Part shown: positions 36,918 through 45,818 of the stretch, piece after piece
Position numbering within the stretch: the first letter of the stretch is position 1
How the letters are laid out: each line of letters opens with the position of its first letter
Assembly: GCA_029068165.1 (NCBI GenBank)
Contig: JAIEDA010000002.1
Coordinates: 1 to 49,671 of the forward strand
Length of the DNA: 49,671 bases
From: Clostridia bacterium
GTDB taxonomy: Bacteria; Bacillota; Clostridia; Christensenellales; UBA3700
Direction of reading: 5' to 3'
Position numbers and translations under genes: made by a program
The notes under the pieces: generated by a model
What the model was told of the DNA's origin: nothing
The model's database searches: none
What the model saw: the letters and a program-made list of their open reading frames with translations, nothing else

Positions 36918-39140
36918 ATGGAAACTGTCAAGGGATACGTAGAAGAGATTGTGTTCAGGAACGTGGACAACGGTTATTGCGTGCTATACGTAAGCGCCGA
37001 TAATACTTTTATGACCGCAGTTGGCAATTTTCCGCCAATCGAAGAGGGCGAGTATCTTGAGCTGAAAGGCGAGTTTGTGCTCAACAACAAATTCGGAGAG
37101 CAGTTCAACGTCAGCGAGTGCAAAATAATCAGTCCCGATACGTTGGAATCTATTTGCAAGTATCTTGCGAGCGGACTTTTCTACGGCGTGGGCGAAGTTA
37201 CGGCAAAGAATATCGTCGACGCATTCGGCGTGCAGGCGCTGGACGTGATTGAGAAGTTCCCAAACAAAATCGCGCAGGTAAAGGGACTTTCGCTCAAAAA
37301 GGCGCTTGCTATCCACGAGTCGTATATAGTACATAAGGAGCAGCAAGCTACTATAGTCTATCTTCAAAGTTTTGACATAAGCCTTAACTTGGCGCTCAAG
37401 ATTTATAAAAAGTACGGCGACGGAACTAAGCGTATTATTGAGAAAAATCCCTATCAAATGGTTGAGGACGTGGACGGCGTAGGATTCATAACCGCCGATA
37501 AGATTGCGCTCAATATGGGCTTCGATAAGTTCAGCCGATTTAGAATTAGCGCCGCTATAGGTCACGTCTTGCAGGAGGCTGCAAACAAAAACGGGCATAC
37601 CTATTTGCTTCGCGACGATGTGACGAGAGAGGTTTGCCGTCTACTGAAGTTGGATTTCGAGGAATATTCTTTTACTGTAGAGAGCGTAATATTGGACAAC
37701 GTGGTTATGGGAAAGATAATCATCGTCAACAACGACGGCGTAGAGCGGGTTATGCTTACAAAGACGTACGAGAACGAAAACGGTATCGCTAGATGCGTGG
37801 CGAATATGCTTCTTGACGCCGCTCCGATAGAGCTAAACTTTGACGTTGACATAAGAGATTTCCAAAAGTCGCACGATATTTCCCTGCACGAGGGACAAAT
37901 AGAGGCGGTCAAGAATTGCGTAAAGTACGGAATAAACGTAATCACCGGCGGACCGGGCACGGGTAAGACGACTATTATCAACTGTATTCTATATATTTTG
38001 AAAAAGCAAAATTCCAAAGTCGCGCTTTGCGCGCCAACGGGCAGGGCGGCAAAAAGACTTTCCGAAGCTACAGGCGAGGACGCAAAGACTATACATAGAC
38101 TGTTGGATTTGGACTTCACGGGCGGCAAAGGTCATTTCAATTTCAACGAAGATACCAAGCTTAAAGCCGACGTAGTTATTGTCGATGAAGTGAGTATGTG
38201 CGACGAATACGTGTTTTACGCGCTCGTAAGAGCGATGAAGAGGGGCGCAAGGCTTATTCTCGTAGGGGATAAAGACCAACTACCGTCGGTAGGAGCGGGC
38301 AATATTCTCGCCGATATTATTTCTTGCGATTTAATTCCCATAAATTATCTTACTCATATCTATCGCCAAAGCGACGACTCGCTGATTATTGAAAACGCGC
38401 ATAAAGTCAATAAAGGACAAATGCCGACGATAGACAACCGTTCAAAAGACTTCTTCTTCGATTCGCAGTCGGATACTCAGCTTATGCTCAAAAACTGTAT
38501 AGAATTGACCACGAAAAGACTTCCGTCGTTTGCCAAAATAACGCCGAAAGACATACAAGTGCTGTGTCCTATGAAGAAAGGGGTTTTGGGCGTAGAAAAC
38601 GTAAATATCGAATTGCAAAAGGCGCTCAATCCGCCCTCTCACGACAAAGGCGAGATACGCTCGGGCAACAATATCTTCCGAGTGGGAGATAAGATCATTC
38701 ACACCGTCAACAACTATCAAATGGAGTGGACGAGCTCTTACGGAATAAGCGGAACGGGCGTGTTCAACGGCGACATAGGATATATTATCGAGATAAACAA
38801 AAGCCAGCCGAGTATGAAAGTTGAGTTTGACGACGGCAAGATTGCAACTTATAAGCACGAGAATTTTGACGAGCTCACGCTTGCCTACGCTATCAGTATT
38901 CATAAGTCGCAAGGTTCAGAATTTCCGGCGGTTATAATAACGGTCAGCGGCGGCAACCCGTTTTTGATGACTAGAAATTTACTTTATACGGCGATTACGC
39001 GAGCAAAGTCTTTCGTCGTAATCGAGGGTTCGAAGGAGAGCGTAGCCAAAATGGTCAAAAACGATTACACGGCGAAGAGAAACACTTTGCTTTCGGAGTT
39101 TATAGTGGAAAACTGTAAAAAAGTCGGAATAAGTAAGTAG
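36918..39140 (+). CDS. recD2: ATP-dependent RecD-like DNA helicase RecD2
   Basis: Superfamily 1B helicase moving 5' to 3', linked in other bacteria to DNA repair and fork protection; it works without RecBC. The N-terminal 90 residues are an OB-fold (YCVLYVSADN, KLKGEF-type strands), then helix-hairpin-helix segments (YGVGEVTAKNI; VDGVGFITADKIA). The motor starts near residue 344 with Walker A GGPGTGKTT, then Walker B VVIVDEVSMCDE, the LVGDKDQLPSVGAG motif III, THIYRQ motif IV, an SH3-like part, and AISIHKSQGSEFPAV and LLYTAITRAK at the end. At 740 residues it matches Bacillus and Deinococcus RecD2. Confidence 0.96.
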   Translation: METVKGYVEEIVFRNVDNGYCVLYVSADNTFMTAVGNFPPIEEGEYLELKGEFVLNNKFGEQFNVSECKIISPDTLESICKYLASGLFYGVGEVTAKNIVDAFGVQALDVIEKFPNKIAQVKGLSLKKALAIHESYIVHKEQQATIVYLQSFDISLNLALKIYKKYGDGTKRIIEKNPYQMVEDVDGVGFITADKIALNMGFDKFSRFRISAAIGHVLQEAANKNGHTYLLRDDVTREVCRLLKLDFEEYSFTVESVILDNVVMGKIIIVNNDGVERVMLTKTYENENGIARCVANMLLDAAPIELNFDVDIRDFQKSHDISLHEGQIEAVKNCVKYGINVITGGPGTGKTTIINCILYILKKQNSKVALCAPTGRAAKRLSEATGEDAKTIHRLLDLDFTGGKGHFNFNEDTKLKADVVIVDEVSMCDEYVFYALVRAMKRGARLILVGDKDQLPSVGAGNILADIISCDLIPINYLTHIYRQSDDSLIIENAHKVNKGQMPTIDNRSKDFFFDSQSDTQLMLKNCIELTTKRLPSFAKITPKDIQVLCPMKKGVLGVENVNIELQKALNPPSHDKGEIRSGNNIFRVGDKIIHTVNNYQMEWTSSYGISGTGVFNGDIGYIIEINKSQPSMKVEFDDGKIATYKHENFDELTLAYAISIHKSQGSEFPAVIITVSGGNPFLMTRNLLYTAITRAKSFVVIEGSKESVAKMVKNDYTAKRNTLLSEFIVENCKKVGISK

Positions 39141-39235
39141 CTTACCAAGACTGTATATTATTTCACTTGCGATATTTTGACACGATACCCATAAATTAGA
39201 CGCTTTGCGCTAAGGCTTTGCTCCGCTTAAATAAC

Positions 39236-39264
39236 TTGACTTAAATATTTATATTTGTTAATAT
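39236..39264 (+). promoter_or_regulatory. secA promoter
   Basis: TTGACT at 39236-39241, 17-bp spacer and TAATAT at 39259-39264 preceded by TGT (extended -10). The leader would be about 33 bases and includes AGGTAGGTG before the ATG at 39304. Confidence 0.65.
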
Positions 39265-39303
39265 ATACTGTGATGGTAAAATTTGCCAAAGGTAGGTGCC
39301 GAT

Positions 39304-42069
39304 ATGGGGATATTAAAAAAGATTTTTCCTAGTCACAACGATAGACAGTTGAAAAAAATTTACAAGATTGCCGACAAAGTTGTCGCTTTAGAGGACAAGT
39401 TTAAGGCTATGAGCGACGACGAGCTTAAGGCTTGCACGCAAAATTTCAGGGATAGATACGAAAACGGCGAGAGCTTGGACTCGCTTTTGCCCGAAGCGTT
39501 CGCTACCGTCAGGGAAGCGAGCGACAGGGTGCTGGGGATGCGACACTTTTACGTGCAAATAGTCGGCGGTATAGTCCTTTATCAAGGAAGAATTGCCGAG
39601 ATGCGCACAGGTGAAGGTAAGACCTTGGTCGCAACGCTTGCAGTCTATCTCAAAGCGATAGAAAAGAAAGGCGTACACGTAGTTACGGTCAACGAATATC
39701 TTGCAAGGCGCGACGCCGAGTGGATGGGCAAAATCTATAAGTTCTTGGGACTTACCGTGGGCGTCAACTGCTCGGGTATGTCGAGAGACGACAAGGTTGC
39801 CGCGTACGCTTGCGACATTACGTACAGCACCAACAACGAACTCGGCTTTGACTATCTCAGAGATAATATGGTCAAAGACAACTCTATGAAAGTTCAGCGC
39901 GGACTTGACTTTGCTATTATCGACGAGGTGGACAGTATTTTGGTCGACGAGGCGCGTACTCCGCTTATTATCAGCGGACGCGGTAAGAAGTCAAGCGACG
40001 ATTACCTTAGAGCCGATAAATTCGTCAAAACTCTACTGCCGCCCAAAGCTGAGCAAATCTTAGAAAACGAAGATGACGACGAAGATGACGAAGAGCAAGC
40101 GAAGCCCGCTTATCAAGCCGACTTTGAGATAGGCGAAAAGGAAAAGTCGGTATTTCTAAACGAAAACGGTATGGAAAAAGCCGAGAAATATTTCAACGTC
40201 GAAAACCTTTCCGACTACGAAAACCAGTCGCTAAAGCATTATATTGACAACGCGCTCAAAGCCAACTTCATAATGAAAGAAGGCGAAAACTATATCGTTG
40301 TCGACAAAGAAGTAATAATTATCGACGAATTTACCGGCAGGCAAATGATAGGAAGGCGGTTCAGCGACGGACTTCACCAAGCTATCGAAGCTAAAGAAGG
40401 CGTCCCTATAAGGTCGGAAGACAAGACTATGGCGACGATTACGTTCCAAAACTTCTTCAGGTTGTATAGACGGCTTTCGGGTATGACCGGTACGGCAAAG
40501 ACGGAAGAGAACGAGTTTGATACTATATACGGACTTGACGTCGTAGTTATTCCCACCAACAAGCCGATACAAAGAATTGACGAGCCTGACGTGCTTTTCA
40601 AGACCAAAGAGGCAAAATACAACGCAATAATTGCCGACGTAAAGAAGTGCTATGAAAAGCGTCAGCCCGTACTCGTCGGCACGCTCAGCGTAGAAAAGTC
40701 CGAAGAGTTGTCCAAAATTTTGACAAGACAAAGAATACCCCACTACGTACTCAACGCTAAAAACCACGAAAAAGAAGCTGACATCGTTGCGCAAGCGGGC
40801 AAGAGAGGGGCGGTTACGATAGCCACGAATATGGCAGGTAGAGGTACGGATATTCTTCTCGGCGGCAACCCCGAATTTCTTGCAAAGCAAAGACTTGCCA
40901 ACGCAGGCTATCCGCACGATATTATCGAGCAAACTGTTTCGCACGTCAACACCGACGACGAGGGAATTCTCAAGGCGAGAGCGGATTACAAAAAGTTCTA
41001 CGATTTATTCGCCAAGGATACGAACGCCGAAAAGCAGGAAGTTATCGCGGCGGGCGGTTTGAGAATCATAGGCACTGAGCGTAACGAATCAAGGCGTATA
41101 GACAATCAGCTTAGAGGTCGAAGCGGAAGACAGGGCGATCCCGGTTCTTCGGTATTCTATCTTTCTATGCAAGACGACATTATGAGAATTTACGGCGGGG
41201 ACCAAATGCTCAAGATTGCAAATGCGCTTCGCTTAGACGACGATACTCCGATAGTGTCAAAAATGATTACCCGTCAAGTAGAGTCTTCGCAAGCAAGAGT
41301 TGAAGACCGCAACTTCTCAATTCGCAAACACGTGCTCGGTTACGACGACGTAATGAACAAACAGCGTGAAATCATATACGAGCAAAGAAACGTCGTGCTT
41401 GACGGAATGGACGTGCACGTGCAAATCTTGGCTATGATGGAAGAAGTTATCAGCCGAATTTGCAACGTTTACGTGGACTATAAAGAGGACCACCGTAATT
41501 GGAATTACGATGAGTTCAATAAGGAACTCGAGGAGTGCGTGCTCGAAAACGGTACGCAGTTGCTTACTCCCGATTTCGTCGCCGATTTGTCCGACAACTC
41601 TATTTCGGGCTTGGTAGCGTCCGTCTTGGAAGTAGCGCAAGAACAGTACGAGCGAAAGTGCGAATACGTACGTAGCGAAATAGGTATCGACTTCGCTAGG
41701 TTTGAACGCGACTGTATGCTTTACAACGTTGATAGCAAATGGATGGACCATATTGACGCTATGAGCGAACTCAAGCAGGGCATAGGTCTAGTAGCGTACG
41801 CTCAAAGAGATCCCGTGACTCAATACAAGTTCGAGGGCGCGGAGATGTTTGACAAAATGGTCGAATCTATTCAGTACGATACTGTGCGCACGTTGGTGAA
41901 GTGTAAGTTTGAAAAGGCTACGCAAATTCAGTCCAAAGAGCAAACGGATATCGTGACCAACGAAGAGCTAAATAAGGTCGGAACGATAGTAAAAGAGAAG
42001 AAACCCCGTCCCAACGATAAATGCCCTTGCGGAAGCGGTAAGAAATATAAGCAATGTTGCGGTAGATAA
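39304..42069 (+). CDS. secA: Preprotein translocase ATPase SecA
   Basis: Motor of the Sec export system, acting at the membrane with SecYEG. Walker A MRTGEGKTL near residue 100, the DEVDSILVDEARTPLI block (Walker B region), the preprotein cross-linking domain, TNMAGRGTDILLGGNP in motor domain two, and RIIGTERNESRRIDNQLRGRSG. The C-terminal zinc SEC-C motif KCPCGSGKKYKQCCGR is intact, used for SecB or lipid contact. An acidic insert (about 258-268, ENEDDDEDDEEQ) is unusual in strength. I start at the ATG at 39304; a TTG 21 bases upstream would sit on the ribosome site. Length 921. Confidence 0.97.
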   Translation: MGILKKIFPSHNDRQLKKIYKIADKVVALEDKFKAMSDDELKACTQNFRDRYENGESLDSLLPEAFATVREASDRVLGMRHFYVQIVGGIVLYQGRIAEMRTGEGKTLVATLAVYLKAIEKKGVHVVTVNEYLARRDAEWMGKIYKFLGLTVGVNCSGMSRDDKVAAYACDITYSTNNELGFDYLRDNMVKDNSMKVQRGLDFAIIDEVDSILVDEARTPLIISGRGKKSSDDYLRADKFVKTLLPPKAEQILENEDDDEDDEEQAKPAYQADFEIGEKEKSVFLNENGMEKAEKYFNVENLSDYENQSLKHYIDNALKANFIMKEGENYIVVDKEVIIIDEFTGRQMIGRRFSDGLHQAIEAKEGVPIRSEDKTMATITFQNFFRLYRRLSGMTGTAKTEENEFDTIYGLDVVVIPTNKPIQRIDEPDVLFKTKEAKYNAIIADVKKCYEKRQPVLVGTLSVEKSEELSKILTRQRIPHYVLNAKNHEKEADIVAQAGKRGAVTIATNMAGRGTDILLGGNPEFLAKQRLANAGYPHDIIEQTVSHVNTDDEGILKARADYKKFYDLFAKDTNAEKQEVIAAGGLRIIGTERNESRRIDNQLRGRSGRQGDPGSSVFYLSMQDDIMRIYGGDQMLKIANALRLDDDTPIVSKMITRQVESSQARVEDRNFSIRKHVLGYDDVMNKQREIIYEQRNVVLDGMDVHVQILAMMEEVISRICNVYVDYKEDHRNWNYDEFNKELEECVLENGTQLLTPDFVADLSDNSISGLVASVLEVAQEQYERKCEYVRSEIGIDFARFERDCMLYNVDSKWMDHIDAMSELKQGIGLVAYAQRDPVTQYKFEGAEMFDKMVESIQYDTVRTLVKCKFEKATQIQSKEQTDIVTNEELNKVGTIVKEKKPRPNDKCPCGSGKKYKQCCGR

Positions 42070-42132
42070 GCTTGATTTCTCCGTAGACGATTGGAATTAT
42101 TGGTATAAAAGTAAAACGCAAAAAGGTTAATT

Positions 42133-43233
42133 ATGCTGACTATAGAACAGGCAAAATGGGATTTTGGAAAGATCAACAAATCGCTTCTCGAAGTGAGGGA
42201 AGCGTTGAATTACGACGCGCTTGAAAAGAGAGCCGAGGAGCTTAGGCAAGAGCAGGGGAAAGACGGGTTTTGGGACGATATGGAAAACGCTCAATCCGTC
42301 AACCGCGAACTTGCAAGAATAGAAACGAAGATGAAACACTATGACAAGCTTTATTCTCAGGGCGAGGACTTGCAAGTGCTTATAGAACTCACGCAAGAAA
42401 GCGGCGGAGAAGCCGAACTTGACGAGCTGCAAAAAGAGCTTGACGGCTTTGCCGCAAACGTGGAAAGTTTGAGGTTGGAAACGCTGCTCAAAGGCAAGTA
42501 CGACGCCAACAACGCAATACTTACTTTGCACGCGGGAGCGGGCGGAACGGAAGCGCAGGACTGGGCGAATATGCTGTATAGAATGTATACGAGATACGCC
42601 GAGAGAGTGGGTTATAAGGTCGTTGAAGTCGACAAACTTGCCGGCGACGAAGCGGGTATAAAGAGCGTTACGTTCAAAGTGGTCGGCGAAAATGCTTACG
42701 GCTATCTCAAATCGGAGAAGGGCGTGCATAGGTTGGTGCGTATATCTCCGTTCGATTCCAACGCAAGGCGACACACGTCTTTTGCGTCGCTTGAGGTTTT
42801 GCCGGAAATCGAAAACCAAAACGAAATCAAGATAAACAGCGAAGACTTGAAAATAGACACCTATCGCAGCGGCGGAGCGGGCGGACAGCACGTCAACAAA
42901 ACCGAGAGCGCCATTCGTATTACGCATATCCCCACGGGAATAATCGTGCAGTGCCAAAACGAGCGCAGTCAAATTCAAAACCGCGAACAGGCTATGGGTA
43001 TGCTTATTTCCAAACTTATTGAAAGACAAGAGCGGGAAATGCAGGAAAAAGAGTTGGAGCTCAAAGGCGAAATCAAAAAAATAGAATGGGGCAGTCAAAT
43101 ACGCAGTTACGTTTTTTGCCCGTATACAATGGTAAAAGATCACCGCACAGGGTGCGAAACAGGCAACGTAACCGCCGTTATGGACGGCGAAATCGAAGAG
43201 TTTATTTTTGACTATCTCAAAAAAGCAAACTAG
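42133..43233 (+). CDS. prfB: Peptide chain release factor 2, no frameshift
   Basis: RF2 ends translation at UAA and UGA. The stop-recognition tripeptide SPF lies in VRISPFDSNARR, and the peptidyl-transferase loop GGQ in GGAGGQHVNKTESAI; 366 residues is full length. In most bacteria the reading frame is broken at codon 25-26 by an in-frame UGA that RF2 itself controls. Here the frame is open: codons 22-26 are AGG GAA GCG TTG AAT, aligning with the usual AGG GGG TAT CTT TGA, so the shift has been lost while the AGG of the internal ribosome-binding element remains. UGA is used as stop for other genes here (for example metK). It follows secA by 63 bases. Confidence 0.96.
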   Translation: MLTIEQAKWDFGKINKSLLEVREALNYDALEKRAEELRQEQGKDGFWDDMENAQSVNRELARIETKMKHYDKLYSQGEDLQVLIELTQESGGEAELDELQKELDGFAANVESLRLETLLKGKYDANNAILTLHAGAGGTEAQDWANMLYRMYTRYAERVGYKVVEVDKLAGDEAGIKSVTFKVVGENAYGYLKSEKGVHRLVRISPFDSNARRHTSFASLEVLPEIENQNEIKINSEDLKIDTYRSGGAGGQHVNKTESAIRITHIPTGIIVQCQNERSQIQNREQAMGMLISKLIERQEREMQEKELELKGEIKKIEWGSQIRSYVFCPYTMVKDHRTGCETGNVTAVMDGEIEEFIFDYLKKAN

Positions 43234-43391
43234 CGCAACGTCATTGACAGCTGTCTTTTCACTACGTTTGTCGAGGCTTTGCAAATCGACGCGTACGCAA
43301 AGCGCGTTTGACGAATCCGCTCAACATAGAGTCGTGAAAATAGGACTATTCTTTGAGGTTGTTTCATACTCGGAGTAATTGAATAAAAGAA
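43234..43391. other. Gap between prfB and tsaD
   Basis: A 158-base gap with a GACAGCTGTC palindrome at 43244-43253 and a 7-bp stem GCTTTGC / GCAAAGC at about 43273-43300. Neither is a convincing terminator. No clear promoter for tsaD was found. Confidence 0.4.
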
Positions 43392-44453
43392 ATGAAATAC
43401 GTAGACGAAGCCAATCGAAAATTAGATGAGATGCGAAATCGCGAGGATATAGTAATTCTTGCGATAGAGAGTTCTTGCGACGAAACGGCGGCGGCAGTAA
43501 CAAGGGGCAGGGAATTGCTTTCCAACGTCATAGCCTCGCAAATCGACGTGCATAAACGTTTCGGAGGAGTAGTACCCGAGATAGCTTCGAGAAATCATAC
43601 GGTGGCTATCGGCAACGTCGTTAAGCAGGCGCTTGAGGAAGCGAGCGTAACTTTGGACGAGGTTGATTGTATTGCCGTAACTTACGGGGCGGGACTTTTG
43701 GGCGCGTTGCTAGTGGGAGTGTCGTACGCTAAGGCGCTCGCGTACGCTGCCAAAAAGCCTTTGATAGCCGTCAACCACATCAAGGGACATATCGCTGCGA
43801 ATTATTTAGCCAAGCCCGACTTGCAGCCGCCGTATCTTTGTCTTATAGCAAGCGGCGGACACACTACGATAGCGTACGTCAAATCGCTTACCGAAATCGA
43901 GATAAAGGGCACTACGCAAGACGACGCTTGCGGCGAGGCTTTCGACAAAGTCGCCAGGGTGCTGGGACTTCCGTATCCCGGCGGACCGCAAATTGAGAAA
44001 CTGGCTAAAGACGGTAAGCCTAATATAGAGCTTCCCACGCCCTACAAAAACAAAGATACTTACGACTTTTCGTATAGCGGAATAAAGACGGCAGTTATCA
44101 ACTACGCCCACAAATGCGAGCAAAAAGGCGAGGAGATTAGACGAGCCGACCTTGCGTGTTCTTTCCAAGAAAAAGTAACGGACATTATGGTGGACAATAC
44201 GCTAAGATGCGCTAAGGAAATGAAAGTCGATACCGTTGTGATAGCGGGCGGAGTAGGCGCAAATTCGGTTTTGCGAGAGAAGATGCAAATACGGGCGAAG
44301 GCGTTGGGTATAAAAGTTTTCTATCCGCCTATGATACTTTGCACGGACAACGGCGCAATGATAGCTTCGGCGGCTTATAATATGATAAAGTCGGGAGCGA
44401 CGGCAAGCGACTGCGATTTGGACGCAAACGCCAATGTTCGCGTGTCGGACTGA
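43392..44453 (+). CDS. tsaD: tRNA N6-adenosine threonylcarbamoyltransferase TsaD
   Basis: Catalytic partner in t6A formation at position 37 of ANN-decoding tRNAs, acting with TsaB and TsaE. The ASKHA-fold blocks are clear: [15 protein letters not shown], the [21 protein letters not shown] block, the metal-binding [21 protein letters not shown], and the C-terminal [16 protein letters not shown] and CTDNGAMIA. The 353-residue reading starts at 43392, which gives 20 residues before the core; an in-frame ATG at 43431 would give 340 residues, nearer the usual length. Neither has a good ribosome site, so the start is uncertain. TsaB and TsaE are not in the window. Confidence 0.94.
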   Translation: MKYVDEANRKLDEMRNREDIVILAIESSCDETAAAVTRGRELLSNVIASQIDVHKRFGGVVPEIASRNHTVAIGNVVKQALEEASVTLDEVDCIAVTYGAGLLGALLVGVSYAKALAYAAKKPLIAVNHIKGHIAANYLAKPDLQPPYLCLIASGGHTTIAYVKSLTEIEIKGTTQDDACGEAFDKVARVLGLPYPGGPQIEKLAKDGKPNIELPTPYKNKDTYDFSYSGIKTAVINYAHKCEQKGEEIRRADLACSFQEKVTDIMVDNTLRCAKEMKVDTVVIAGGVGANSVLREKMQIRAKALGIKVFYPPMILCTDNGAMIASAAYNMIKSGATASDCDLDANANVRVSD

Positions 44454-44708
44454 CAGGTTTGAAATATAAATACAAAACTTGCTAAATCGATTTTCTTTCT
44501 TATGCTTGTATTTTTCCATATATTAAATTGTTATTATAAATAGATAAGGGCAAGCTTGCCCCTTTTTTTAAGCCGTTGAGTTTATTCAACCTTGCTAAGA
44601 CGGACGGTCAGTAATCCCTTTTAATAATTTCAAGACGCAAAGTTGACGGAAAAGATACTTTTTAGGCTTGACTAGCCTACTTTTCCGCCGAAAACTGATT
44701 AAAAACGC
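44454..44708. other. Gap between tsaD and the rpsL promoter
   Basis: No gene. After the tsaD stop the region holds the terminator at 44546-44569, a small stem GTTGA / TCAAC near 44575-44590, and a bulged hairpin at 44647-44687: an outer stem CGGAAAAG / CTTTTCCG and an inner stem TAGGCT / AGCCTA with loop TGACT. Nothing else is recognisable. Confidence 0.5.
44546..44569 (+). terminator. Intrinsic terminator after tsaD
   Basis: AAGGG, CAAG / CTTG, one bulged C, and CCCTT form a hairpin followed by a run of T to 44569. It lies about 90 bases after the tsaD stop. Confidence 0.72.
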
Positions 44709-44737
44709 TTGACTAAAATTTTAATACCATATAAAAT
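44709..44737 (+). promoter_or_regulatory. Promoter of the rpsL-rpsG-fusA operon
   Basis: TTGACT at 44709-44714, 17-bp spacer and TAAAAT at 44732-44737. Transcription would begin near 44744, giving a leader of about 143 bases before the rpsL ATG. Confidence 0.72.
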
Positions 44738-44739
44738 AA

Positions 44740-44857
44740 CTGTTGTATGAGTAGAATTCTACCCATATACAGTAATATTGTACAAAAAAACTGTGGGTGT
44801 GACAGTTTTTAGTCAATAAATAATGAGATTATCCTTCGGGGTTGCTGGATAAACTCA
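44740..44857 (+). promoter_or_regulatory. Structured leader of rpsL
   Basis: Three successive hairpins fill the leader. First, 44740-44772: CTGT, bulged T, GTATG, A/C mismatch, GTAG, loop AATT, CTAC, CATAT, ACAG. Second, 44786-44810: a perfect 9-bp AAAAACTGT / ACAGTTTTT with loop GGGTGTG, terminator-like but with a weak GC core. Third, 44824-44857: TGAG, A/A mismatch, TTATCC, 12-base loop, GGATAA, CTCA, ending 16 bases before AGGAGGT. This looks like an attenuator or protein-binding leader of a ribosomal protein operon; which protein binds is not known. Confidence 0.55.
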
Positions 44858-44886
44858 TCCGACACATTACAACAGGAGGTTCACAA

Positions 44887-45258
44887 ATGCCAACAATCAA
44901 TCAGTTAATCAGGCAAGGTCGTGAGAAACAAGTCAAGAAGTCTACTGCTCCTATTATGCAGAAGAATCCACAAAAGAGAGGCGTATGCCTTTCCGTTACG
45001 ACTACTTCTCCCAAAAAGCCTAACTCGGCTCTTAGAAAAATTGCCAGAGTACGTCTTGTAAACGGTCTTGAGGGTACTATCTATATCCCCGGTATCGGTC
45101 ACAACTTGCAAGAGCACAGCGTGGTACTTATAAGAGGCGGAAGAGTTAGAGACTTGCCGGGTGTTAGATACCATATCATTCGTGGTACGTTGGATAGCGC
45201 AGGCGTTGCAAAACGTATGCAAGCTAGATCTAAATATGGCGCAAAAAGACCTAAATAA
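44887..45258 (+). CDS. rpsL: Ribosomal protein S12
   Basis: Decoding-centre protein of the 30S subunit, 123 residues. Conserved blocks: [13 protein letters not shown], the QKRGVC segment, [14 protein letters not shown] with lysine 43, [17 protein letters not shown], and the C-terminal [12 protein letters not shown]. The position corresponding to lysine 88, one of the two classical streptomycin sites, is arginine here ([10 protein letters not shown]), while Asp89, the RimO-modified residue, is kept. I start at 44887 after AGGAGGT; a TTG-initiated reading from 44842 would cover the leader hairpin. It opens the str operon with rpsG 59 bases on. Confidence 0.98.
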   Translation: MPTINQLIRQGREKQVKKSTAPIMQKNPQKRGVCLSVTTTSPKKPNSALRKIARVRLVNGLEGTIYIPGIGHNLQEHSVVLIRGGRVRDLPGVRYHIIRGTLDSAGVAKRMQARSKYGAKRPK

Positions 45259-45305
45259 GGGTAAGCCTATTTAGTCGGATGTAATTATTATTCACAATCT
45301 ATTAA

Positions 45306-45788
<483 letters not shown>

Positions 45789-45818
45789 TCCCTGCGATAC
45801 ATTTTTAAGAGGTAGAAA

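Noticed and set aside
42127..43284. A 385-residue open frame on the - strand opposite prfB
   Set aside because: It is fully opposite a clear RF2 gene, has no ribosome site or family motifs, and its phenylalanine-rich product is the typical mirror of a Glu/Lys-rich gene.
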